Assembly (NCBI GenBank): GCA_030531025.1
Contig: JAUMTV010000156.1
Coordinates: 1-6,140 of the forward strand
Source of the DNA: Turicibacter sp.
Lineage (GTDB): Bacteria > Bacillota > Bacilli > MOL361 > Turicibacteraceae
Direction: 5' to 3'
DNA length: 6,140 nt
Positions 1 to 5,931 of this stretch are shown one piece after another. The first letter of the stretch is position 1. Each line of letters opens with the position of its first letter. The notes beneath the pieces are model-generated. The model did not search any database. It saw only the letters and a program-made list of their open reading frames with translations, and was not told where the DNA came from. Made by a program: the position numbers and the translations under genes.

Positions 1-16
1 CATTAGTAGGGCTTAA

Positions 17-39
17 AAGTTTTCCGATATGAAAAACTT
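17..39 (-). terminator. Possible weak hairpin downstream of the propeller gene
   Basis: An imperfect inverted repeat pairs AAGTTTTC (17-24) with GAAAAACTT (31-39), with one bulged base and a six-base loop. It lies about 30 bases past the stop of the minus-strand propeller gene, where a terminator would be expected. The stem is AT-rich and the T-run after it on the minus strand is short, so it may be chance. Nothing else is visible in bases 1-68. Confidence 0.2.
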
Positions 40-68
40 ATCTGGACTTATATACTTAAGCAAGCTAG

Positions 69-1601
69 CTATTCATTTGTTTCTCTACTTTGACTATTCA
101 TATTGCTTTGAATGGTAAGCATATTTTCAAGTGATTCGATTAGGACTGGATACACTTTTTGTAATTCTTTGTTCATTTGATTTAGGTTATTAAAGTATGC
201 CTGATAGTTGCAATTTTGAGGATATGAGGTGCAATGAATAAAATTAGCTCTGAAAACTGAACAACCACAGTATGGATTTGCTGTTCCAAGATAGAGATCA
301 TTTTCACAACTTACATGTAAAGTTCGTCCCCCATAATTGCAAGGATCATTTAACCCATTTAAAACAATCGGTTTAAAATGACAACCGTCGCTTGATGTAT
401 AAATATCAAATCCTTTAGGATATCTATATTTTGAAAGTAAACATAACATTTTTTTATAAGAATTCATAATATTAGAATAATTTTCAATGCCAATTCTCTC
501 GATCAAATTAGCTTCATTACTACGATAGGTGTTATAAATCGTTTTTAAGTTAATTGAACCATCATATGTTGTAATAATTAACTGATCATCAAACTCTTGA
601 ATTTGCCATCCATACACATTAAAGAAATTATTAAAACCTGAATTAAATCCAGATAAGCTTTTATTTCGTATTCCTGTTTTAGGATTAGTAGGAATTAATG
701 GACGTCCACCGACAACAACTTCCCATTGATCGTCTTCATCAATTCGGATTAAATCAAACCCTAATGGTGCAAATAACGATAACGGTAACTCTTTAGTCAC
801 AGCCAGATAAAGATGATCTTTAAACACCCCACTTGACATAATATTTCGATTTGCTTGATCACCAAATCCTTTATCTGCAACTAAAGTCCAGTCATTTGTT
901 TTAGGATTTTTACTATTTGATCGCCAGACTTCAGCACCATTATCTGTTTCTATCCCAACATATAATCGATTATTAAAAACTTGTAAGCTATCAATTCCTC
1001 CCATTGGGTTTTGACTTGCTCTGAAGTAAGGACTTTTGATATCAATGACAGGCTCAAATTCCTCATACTCTGGATCAACACTTGAGTATAAATAAGGTGT
1101 CTGTCCTCCTATTCCTTCGTCTAAGGTTGCAATATATAGTTTTCCGTTCAATGAAGCTAATGCTCTTGAGCTAGTCCCTACTAACTCAGGTGTATATAAT
1201 TTAGTCCAATGAACGCCGTCTTCACTTTTAAATACATAAACCCTCTCACCAATTGATGCTGCGTAAATGGCACATCCATCAGGTGTTTGATGAGTAATCA
1301 TAATTCGAATTCCATACGTCTGATCCTCAGGATCAGCTTTAAAAACACGTTGCCATGGACGGGTTCCATCTTTTTTATAACGCCAAATTTCAGCATTATT
1401 ATCAGTTCCTGTTATTAAAAAAGATGGAATATTTCCTTGTCCGTATAAACTCGACATTGAAGAAAACATATTCCTTGCTGTTCCAACATAAATATAATCA
1501 CCAAGCTCAGTCATTGACCAGGCATAACTATTTTGTTGCGCATTCTCTGGATTTTTCAAATCAAACCCATTAATTCTATTCAACTTTTCAAACATCAACA
1601 T
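69..1601 (-). CDS. Predicted seven-bladed beta-propeller protein, function unknown
   Basis: A 510-aa protein I cannot assign to a named family. It contains about seven repeats of the form 'hydrophobic-(N/D)-x-LY(V/I/L)G ... (V/I)(W/Y/F)(R/K)S ... W-x-x-V', starting near residues 33, 107, 151, 208, 259, 336 and 430. Examples are IYVGTARN/AEIWRY, LYVGIETDNGAEVWRS and LYLGTANPYCGCSVFR. That spacing is typical of a beta-propeller (Kelch/sialidase-like superfamily). A roughly 45-residue, partly helical insert (about 352-396) interrupts the sixth repeat. Cysteines cluster in the C-terminal third (387, 407, 421, 432, 445, 447, 457, 464). Residues 466-510 look like an alpha-helical tail. There is no signal peptide or membrane segment, so it is probably cytosolic. 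The start at 1601 is preceded by AAAAGGAG at 7-nt spacing; the second ATG, two codons later, would be too far from it. The gene lies beyond the zinc-operon terminator and is probably transcribed separately. Fold inference is fairly secure; function is unknown. Confidence 0.85.
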   Translation of the reverse strand: MLMFEKLNRINGFDLKNPENAQQNSYAWSMTELGDYIYVGTARNMFSSMSSLYGQGNIPSFLITGTDNNAEIWRYKKDGTRPWQRVFKADPEDQTYGIRIMITHQTPDGCAIYAASIGERVYVFKSEDGVHWTKLYTPELVGTSSRALASLNGKLYIATLDEGIGGQTPYLYSSVDPEYEEFEPVIDIKSPYFRASQNPMGGIDSLQVFNNRLYVGIETDNGAEVWRSNSKNPKTNDWTLVADKGFGDQANRNIMSSGVFKDHLYLAVTKELPLSLFAPLGFDLIRIDEDDQWEVVVGGRPLIPTNPKTGIRNKSLSGFNSGFNNFFNVYGWQIQEFDDQLIITTYDGSINLKTIYNTYRSNEANLIERIGIENYSNIMNSYKKMLCLLSKYRYPKGFDIYTSSDGCHFKPIVLNGLNDPCNYGGRTLHVSCENDLYLGTANPYCGCSVFRANFIHCTSYPQNCNYQAYFNNLNQMNKELQKVYPVLIESLENMLTIQSNMNSQSRETNE

Positions 1602-1640
1602 AGTATTTCTCCTTTTATTATCAGCGTCGTCAGCTAATTT

Positions 1641-1669
1641 ATTATATGAGGAGTTTCAATACATGTGAC
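1641..1669 (-). promoter_or_regulatory. Candidate promoter of the propeller gene
   Basis: On the minus strand a perfect TATAAT (1641-1646) would place the transcription start near 1634 and give a leader of about 33 nt before the ATG at 1601. The -35 region at 16-18 bp spacing (around 1663-1669, TCACAT-like) is a poor match to TTGACA, so the assignment rests mainly on the -10. The rest of the 1602-1755 gap holds nothing else I can support. Confidence 0.35.
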
Positions 1670-1755
1670 TTAGCATTTTATCCTAAAAATACATCCATCT
1701 AATTATTCATTTTCATTAAAAGATACGTCACCTACCATCAGATAACTAATAATAT

Positions 1756-1800
1756 AAAAAAACGAGTTTAGAAGCACATTAACTTCTAAACTCGTTTTTT
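1756..1800 (-). terminator. Rho-independent terminator closing the zinc operon (bidirectional)
   Basis: A perfect 14-bp stem pairs AACGAGTTTAGAAG (1761-1774) with CTTCTAAACTCGTT (1783-1796) around an 8-base loop, with A- and T-runs on the outer sides. Read on the minus strand the stem is followed by TTTTTTTATATT. It starts about 33 nt after the stop of the last operon gene, as expected for its terminator. A T-run on the plus strand makes it potentially active in both directions. It separates the operon from the propeller gene. Confidence 0.92.
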
Positions 1801-1829
1801 CGTATAGATTTGATAAATCATATATTTGC

Positions 1830-2327
1830 TTATTGAAAAACGGTTTCTGCACCGCGTTCTTCCTTAACCTTTAAACTTGTAACATCTAAGTAAAGCCATT
1901 TTAATGATCCTTCTTTAACAATACGTGGTGTTCCCTCTACTTCAATCCAATTGTTAATGTCAGGCCACTCCCCTTCATAGTTTAACAAAAATCCTCCCCA
2001 GCCATCATTCCCACAACATCCTGGCCCAAGTCGATAGACCACATGATATTCTTTTCCTTCAATGACGTCAGATTCATACATCCCTTCTACTCTTAATAGC
2101 TGACCTTCATAATCTTCAAAATTATAAAAAACATCATTAATTTGTGTTAAAAACATCTTCTCTGTTATTTCAATCGGTGTCTCATCTTGAGCTTTAACTT
2201 CACTTGGAATCGATTCTAATGTGCTAGGTGTTTGAATCTCTACGCCTTCTTCAAAATTGTCATCAATTGCTAATGAGCCACATCCTGCTAAAAAAATAAA
2301 CATTAAACTAAAAATCCATCGTTTCAT
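1830..2327 (-). CDS. Small CCGNDG-motif lipoprotein at the end of the zinc operon
   Basis: A 165-aa predicted lipoprotein. The signal peptide MKRWIFSLMFIFLAGC has a clear LAGC lipobox, with lipidated Cys16, so it should be anchored to the outer face of the membrane. A flexible acidic linker (about 17-55) leads to a folded domain (about 56-157). Its first half has alternating hydrophobic residues (LLRVEGMYES, HVVYRL), followed by GPGCCGNDGWGGF (101-113, Cys104-Cys105) and then WIEVEGT and LYLDVTSLKV strands. This resembles a small OB-like beta barrel. I recall CCGNDG-type proteins beside zinc transporters in Clostridia and a distant likeness to the DUF1980/YcgQ group, but I could not check this. 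The start at 2327 is chosen over an upstream ATG at 2366 because it begins the signal peptide and has AAAGGAGG 9 nt upstream. It overlaps the permease stop by 4 nt (ATGA), implying translational coupling. A role in zinc binding or delivery is inferred from context only. Confidence 0.85.
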   Translation of the reverse strand: MKRWIFSLMFIFLAGCGSLAIDDNFEEGVEIQTPSTLESIPSEVKAQDETPIEITEKMFLTQINDVFYNFEDYEGQLLRVEGMYESDVIEGKEYHVVYRLGPGCCGNDGWGGFLLNYEGEWPDINNWIEVEGTPRIVKEGSLKWLYLDVTSLKVKEERGAETVFQ

Positions 2328-3154
2328 GCTCTCATTCCTCCTTTTTGAATCAGTGCGATTACCCAATAAATAAAAAACATGACGATATTAATAGCCACCA
2401 CGCTAGCTCCTGTCGGTGTGGCATAAACATAAGACATCACTAACCCACAAAAGAAACAAAAAACAGAAATAAATGCTGCATGAATCATAACTTTTTTAAA
2501 TGAATGACAAAGACGCATCGCGGTTAAAGCTGGGAAGATAATTAAGCTCGAAATGAGTAAGGCACCCATTAAGCGCATCCCAAGAGCAATGGTTAAAGCA
2601 GTTAAAAGGGCTAATAACATTTTATAAAAACCAACATTTACACCTGTTGCTTTAGCAAACGTTTCATCAAACGTAATTGCAAATACTTTATTATAAAAGA
2701 AAATGAATAAAATCAGCACAATAATCGAAAGTGTGATACTTAAATAGACATCTGCTTTACTCATAGCTAAAATACTTCCAAACATATAGTTACACACATC
2801 AACATTCATCCCTGTTGTTAAAGAAACAACTAGCACACCAATGGCGAGGGATCCAGTAGAAACTAAGGCAATCGCTGCATCTCCTTTAATCAAACTACTT
2901 TCATTTAAGCGTAGCAATAAAAAGGCAGCAACGACTACAACTGGAATGGCTACCACTAATGGCGCAGCATTTAGCGCAGTTGCAATCGCCAAAGCCCCAA
3001 ATCCAACATGCGATAAGCCATCACCTATCATCGAGTAACGCTTAAGTACAAGACTGACCCCTAACATTGACGAACATAATGCAACTAGTAAGCCAACAAT
3101 AAATGCACGAACTAAAAAGGCATAAGAGAACATCTCCATTAAAACTTCTATCAT
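2324..3154 (-). CDS. znuB: Zinc ABC transporter permease (ZnuB/AdcB type)
   Basis: A 276-aa integral membrane protein of the ABC-3 metal permease family, close to the usual family length. It would form the membrane channel of the zinc importer with ZnuC and the binding lipoprotein. Multiple hydrophobic segments cover nearly the whole chain (about 11-37, 54-82, 93-113, 136-154, 175-215, 222-244, 248-270). Family landmarks are KRYSMIGDGLSHVGFG (38-53), the cytoplasmic TFDETFAKATGV stretch (161-172), which contains the likely ATPase-coupling region, ALLISSLIIFPA and PTGASVV near the C-terminus. The ATG overlaps the ATPase stop by 4 nt (ATGA). Its ribosome site GAGGAGG sits within the Arg-Gly-Gly codons at the end of the ATPase gene. 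Family membership is certain. Zinc rather than manganese is inferred from the ZinT-containing binding protein in the same operon. Confidence 0.95.
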   Translation of the reverse strand: MIEVLMEMFSYAFLVRAFIVGLLVALCSSMLGVSLVLKRYSMIGDGLSHVGFGALAIATALNAAPLVVAIPVVVVAAFLLLRLNESSLIKGDAAIALVSTGSLAIGVLVVSLTTGMNVDVCNYMFGSILAMSKADVYLSITLSIIVLILFIFFYNKVFAITFDETFAKATGVNVGFYKMLLALLTALTIALGMRLMGALLISSLIIFPALTAMRLCHSFKKVMIHAAFISVFCFFCGLVMSYVYATPTGASVVAINIVMFFIYWVIALIQKGGMRA

Positions 3155-3858
3155 TTCCCGATTCCTCCTCGCATATGATGTTTCTTTTGTTCATTCAAAT
3201 AAGCTTCTTTCGTTCCATAAAAGTACTGATTTTTTTGTAAATGTAGAATATGTGTAGCGTCATTCAAACAATGGGTCACATCGTGAGAAATCATTAAGAT
3301 AGTCATTCCCATCTCTTGATTCATTTGAGCCAATAACCCATATAATTCTTCACTCACCTTTGGATCTAATCCAGCTATTGGTTCATCTAATACAAGTACT
3401 TTTTCAGTTGAACAAAGTGCACGAGCTAATAAAACACGTTGTTGCTGACCTCCTGAGAGCTCACGATAAGAATGATGTTTTAACTGTTCAATCCCTAGTC
3501 TTTTCATCTGTTCATCGGCTAATTGCTTTTGTTTTCTTTGATAAAATGGACGCCAGAGCATTTGATTTAAACAGCCAGATAAAACGACCTCTTCTACACT
3601 AGCAGGAAAATCTTTTTGAACAGGGGTCTGTTGTGGCAAATAACCAATCTCCGTCTTTTTTAGGGATGGATGAAAAATGATTTCACCTTCAGATGGACGA
3701 ATTAATTGTAATAATCCTTTAATTAATGTACTTTTCCCCACTCCATTTTCACCAATAATACAAAGATAATCGCCTGCTTGTACTTCAAAATCAAGATGCT
3801 TAAGAATCCATTTTTGATCGTATCTAAAGGAAACATTTTTAACTGTTAAAAGAGTCAT
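3151..3858 (-). CDS. znuC: Zinc ABC transporter ATP-binding protein (ZnuC/AdcC type)
   Basis: A 235-aa ABC ATPase that would power zinc import from the cytoplasmic face. All nucleotide-binding motifs are intact: Walker A GENGVGKST (36-44), Q-loop around YLPQQ (73-77), signature LSGGQQQR (134-141), Walker B VLVLDEP (154-160), D-loop GLDP (163-166) and the switch histidine in SHD (His192). Length and the short form without a C-terminal regulatory domain fit metal-uptake ATPases. The ATG overlaps the stop of the binding-protein gene by 1 nt (TAATG). Its ribosome site AAAGGAGG is built into the Leu-Lys-Glu-Ala codons that end that gene. The stop TGA is immediately followed by an in-frame TAG. Family assignment is secure; metal specificity comes from operon context. 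Confidence 0.95.
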   Translation of the reverse strand: MTLLTVKNVSFRYDQKWILKHLDFEVQAGDYLCIIGENGVGKSTLIKGLLQLIRPSEGEIIFHPSLKKTEIGYLPQQTPVQKDFPASVEEVVLSGCLNQMLWRPFYQRKQKQLADEQMKRLGIEQLKHHSYRELSGGQQQRVLLARALCSTEKVLVLDEPIAGLDPKVSEELYGLLAQMNQEMGMTILMISHDVTHCLNDATHILHLQKNQYFYGTKEAYLNEQKKHHMRGGIGK

Positions 3859-5303
3859 TAATTCAATGCCTCCTTTAGTACTTTAAGGTTTTCTTGCATC
3901 AGATCAAGGTACGTAATTCCCGCTTCAAAATCTGCCTTCGATATATTATGTGCTGAATGCAAGGTTAATTGCTTAGCGCCTGTTGCTTCAACAATCGTCT
4001 TTGCTATATTTCCACTCGATAACTCAATACTAAACACTACTGGAATGTGTTCTTCTTTCACATAGTCAATCAAAGAAGCAATCATAGCAGGGCTCACTTC
4101 TGTGTCTGTTGAGCAAGCTGAAAGAGCAGAATAATAAGTTAATCCATAATCATGCGCTAAATATTTAAAAGGAAAACGATCACCTACAACAATCGTTTGT
4201 CGCTTCGCCGTTTGGATAAGTTCCTGTAACTCGTGATCGATGGTTTCAAGATTTATTAAATAGCTTGCAGCATTTGCTTCATACCAATCTTCGTTTGTCT
4301 GATCTAACGTTACTAATGTTTTAGTTAACGTTTGAGCAAGTGTCATCATTTGCTTTGGACTCGTCCACATATGTTCATCTAATTCAAACTCATAATCTTC
4401 CATAAAAACAGATAAAATATCTTCTGCTGTTGCTTCAATCTCATAAAAAGATGGGGACCAATTACTTTGTTGAATTAATTGCTCAAAACTTTCATCACCA
4501 TAATTTAAATGAAAATGTCTTGGTTCATGCGTATGATCATGTGAAGTGTGATGATGGTCATTAAATGCTAATCGTGTTGGCATCCCTTCCACTGGTTCTG
4601 TTATTTCATATAAAAACCAGTAGTGATCATGATTATCTGACTGATTAACCTCATAACCTACTGAGGTATAATGAGCAGATAATGTTTCCTCATTTGTTTC
4701 AATAGTGAGAGTCTGTCCATCAATCGTGAGTTTTTGAAATTCAGTGGCATACTTCTTTAAATAAAACGTCATTATATCTTCTGCTGATTGATCTCGTTCT
4801 TTAGCGGCTTGTTCCATATACTCATTTAATGAGCCATCTTTTACATAGGATATAACAGGCTTGAAACTTCCGCTAAAATCCGATAACGGCCGTAACTCAA
4901 CAATGCTCTCATCATCAGTTACCTGATGATCGTGATCAGCTTCAAGTGCTTCAATACAATCAACAAGCGAAATAATGGTCATCTCACTCGTATCAATAGA
5001 ACTTAAAATTTCATTCACCCATGTATCCGAGTCTCCACCTGCATAAATGAATATATCACTTTGCGAAATGGTAATGATATCTTTAGGCGTTGGTTCGTAG
5101 GAGTGACTTTCGATTCCTGGTGCTAGTAACAATGTTAAATCCACTTTATCGCCTGCAATTTGACGAATTAAATCATAAGATGGAAAAATGGTGCTAACTA
5201 CTTTTAGCTGATGTGATTCTTCTTTAAAAGAACGTTGCGATTCACATCCTCCTAAACTAATTACACTTAAACATAAGATAAATATATATCGGATTAAATT
5301 CAA
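3858..5303 (-). CDS. znuA: Zinc-binding lipoprotein: ZnuA fold with a nested ZinT domain
   Basis: A 481-aa substrate-binding lipoprotein that would capture extracellular zinc for the ZnuBC importer. Residues 1-20 are a signal peptide ending in a lipobox (LGGC, Cys20). Residues about 33-120 are the ZnuA N-lobe, with first metal-ligand motif ESHSYEPTP (His67) and IYAGGDSDTWV. Residues about 135-303 match ZinT: LSDFSGSF, KDGSL (155-159), FNDH (247-250), HFH (263-265) and NWSPSFY (281-287). The ZnuA fold then resumes with DEHMWTSPK (His311), the inter-lobe helix and C-lobe motifs GDRFPFKYL (374-382) and LTLHSAHN (446-453), ending in TYLDLMQENLKVLKEAL. ZinT therefore sits where ZnuA normally has its His-rich loop, whereas streptococcal AdcA carries ZinT at the C-terminus. 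The TTG start at 5303 is preferred to the ATG at 5324. AGGGGG lies 7 nt before the TTG and the signal peptide starts there, while the ATG has no ribosome site. Zinc is the likely substrate; binding data are absent. Confidence 0.92.
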   Translation of the reverse strand: MNLIRYIFILCLSVISLGGCESQRSFKEESHQLKVVSTIFPSYDLIRQIAGDKVDLTLLLAPGIESHSYEPTPKDIITISQSDIFIYAGGDSDTWVNEILSSIDTSEMTIISLVDCIEALEADHDHQVTDDESIVELRPLSDFSGSFKPVISYVKDGSLNEYMEQAAKERDQSAEDIMTFYLKKYATEFQKLTIDGQTLTIETNEETLSAHYTSVGYEVNQSDNHDHYWFLYEITEPVEGMPTRLAFNDHHHTSHDHTHEPRHFHLNYGDESFEQLIQQSNWSPSFYEIEATAEDILSVFMEDYEFELDEHMWTSPKQMMTLAQTLTKTLVTLDQTNEDWYEANAASYLINLETIDHELQELIQTAKRQTIVVGDRFPFKYLAHDYGLTYYSALSACSTDTEVSPAMIASLIDYVKEEHIPVVFSIELSSGNIAKTIVEATGAKQLTLHSAHNISKADFEAGITYLDLMQENLKVLKEALN

Positions 5304-5316
5304 TTGATAACCCCCT
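5301..5316 (-). promoter_or_regulatory. Ribosome binding site defining the TTG start of the binding lipoprotein
   Basis: On the minus strand AGGGGG (5311-5316) is followed by a 7-nt spacer and TTG (5301-5303). The same AGGGGG with 7-nt spacing precedes the first gene of the operon (5666-5671). The in-frame ATG at 5322-5324 lies upstream of this site and has no Shine-Dalgarno of its own, so the TTG is the better start. Confidence 0.75.
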
Positions 5317-5355
5317 ATGGTCATGATTCATTAAGTTGTGAATGTTTAAGAGCTA

Positions 5356-5658
5356 TCAATTGTTCATTCTTACTTTTAAACATACAGGGGTCACATGATG
5401 CTCATATGACATTAAAATAGGAACTATTTGATTAGAAGCAAAAAGCGAGTTCAAGTGAAATACATGAGATTCATTTGAAGTAGTGACAGACTGAATTCGT
5501 TTATGAGCCTCGCCAAGCTGAAAGCACGTTTGACAATGGCTAGTATGTTCAGGATGTTCGTGATTCGCTTCAATAGCTATAAATAAAAGCGTACTAAATA
5601 AAGAAAGAAGATAGACGATACCTAATATTTTGGGTACTATTTTTCTTAGCCGGTTCAT
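5356..5658 (-). CDS. Small membrane-anchored His/Cys-rich protein leading the zinc operon
   Basis: A 100-aa protein of unknown function, first gene of the operon. A basic N-terminus (RLRKIVPK) is followed by a single hydrophobic segment (about 11-29), either a membrane anchor or an uncleaved signal. The outward part opens with a dense potential metal site: His33, His35, His38, His41, Cys42 and Cys45 (HEHPEHTSHCQTC), then His52, His65, His68, His87 and His88. The C-terminus ends VCLKVRMNN. I recall similar short proteins with a transmembrane segment plus an H/C cluster encoded beside zinc ABC genes in Clostridia, but cannot confirm homology. The start is supported by AGGGGG with 7-nt spacing. 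The next gene begins 52 nt downstream with no clear promoter between, so they are probably co-transcribed. A plausible role is binding or passing zinc (or another metal) at the outer membrane face; this is inference from composition and position. Confidence 0.8.
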   Translation of the reverse strand: MNRLRKIVPKILGIVYLLSLFSTLLFIAIEANHEHPEHTSHCQTCFQLGEAHKRIQSVTTSNESHVFHLNSLFASNQIVPILMSYEHHVTPVCLKVRMNN

Positions 5659-5697
5659 AGTCTTTCCCCCTCTCCCTCTTCAACCTTTAAGATAAAA

Positions 5698-5713
5698 TAA
5701 CAGCAACCTGTTA
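5698..5713 (-). promoter_or_regulatory. Small perfect hairpin in the operon leader
   Basis: TAACAG (5698-5703) and CTGTTA (5708-5713) form a perfect 6-bp stem with a 4-base loop, within the roughly 88-nt leader between the predicted transcription start and the first gene. On the minus strand it is followed by a short TTATTTT stretch. It could be a weak pause or stability element, a binding palindrome, or chance. It does not fit the AdcR consensus TTAACYRGTTAA. Confidence 0.3.
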
Positions 5714-5738
5714 GCCCATCGTTTATACACGTTCGAAT

Positions 5739-5753
5739 TGATAATTATTTTCA
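5739..5753 (-). promoter_or_regulatory. Fur-family (Fur/Zur) operator over the zinc-operon start
   Basis: The plus-strand sequence TGATAATTATTTTCA is a 7-1-7 palindrome with one mismatch to the Bacillus Fur box TGATAATnATTATCA. It begins at the last base of the operon's -10 element and spans the predicted transcription start, an ideal position for metal-dependent repression. Because the operon encodes zinc uptake, the regulator is inferred to be a Zur-like Fur-family protein, although the sequence is nearer the B. subtilis Fur box than the Zur box (TCGTAATnATTACGA). Confidence 0.7.
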
Positions 5754-5781
5754 TTCTACTAAACGTTGTTCCATCTGTCAA
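5753..5781 (-). promoter_or_regulatory. Sigma-A promoter of the zinc operon
   Basis: On the minus strand a perfect -35 TTGACA (5776-5781) and a -10 TAGAAT (5753-5758) are separated by exactly 17 bp. Transcription should start near 5746, giving a leader of about 88 nt. It is the only strong promoter visible upstream of the five-gene operon. Strong intrinsic activity combined with an overlapping operator fits a repressed, inducible metal-uptake operon. Confidence 0.85.
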
Positions 5782-5895
5782 ACACCTCCAGAACGTCTCT
5801 CTTCTTCCTTTGCTCTAAAAAAACATTCAAGTACCGTCATTTTATTATAAACCTAACACTTTTACCAAATAATACCATATACTTGCTGATTTTTA

Positions 5896-5904
5896 TGTTA
5901 CAAT
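5896..5904 (+). promoter_or_regulatory. Extended -10 promoter of the interrupted dehydrogenase gene
   Basis: TGTTACAAT is a TGn extended -10 with one mismatch to TATAAT. It lies 27 nt before the ATG at 5932, and no good -35 is present at normal spacing. A ribosome site AAAGGGG (5917-5923) follows at 8-nt spacing. Both signals look undamaged although the coding sequence behind them contains stops. Bases 5782-5895, between this promoter and the divergent operon promoter, hold nothing else I can identify. Confidence 0.55.
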
Positions 5905-5931
5905 AAAAGACATATGAAAGGGGATGAAGAG

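Noticed and set aside
1355..1573. Plus-strand open frame of 72 codons
   Set aside because: It lies antisense inside the propeller gene, has no convincing ribosome site and encodes no recognisable protein; a shadow frame.
1700..1725. AT-rich stretch before the propeller gene resembling half of a Fur box
   Set aside because: Only one arm of the palindrome matches; the other has about four mismatches, so shared regulation with the zinc operon is not supported.
2841..3038. Plus-strand open frame of 65 codons
   Set aside because: Antisense to the permease gene; composition simply mirrors the membrane-protein codons.
3151..3154. Possibility that the whole genome reads TGA as tryptophan
   Set aside because: Tryptophan is TGG at the sites I checked in the intact genes, long ORFs contain no internal TGA, and three genes end naturally at TGA.
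3360..3602. Plus-strand open frame of 80 codons
   Set aside because: Antisense to the conserved ATPase motifs; no independent coding evidence.
5698..5713. AdcR (MarR-family zinc repressor) operator
   Set aside because: The palindrome does not fit TTAACYRGTTAA; the Fur-family box at the promoter is a much better operator.
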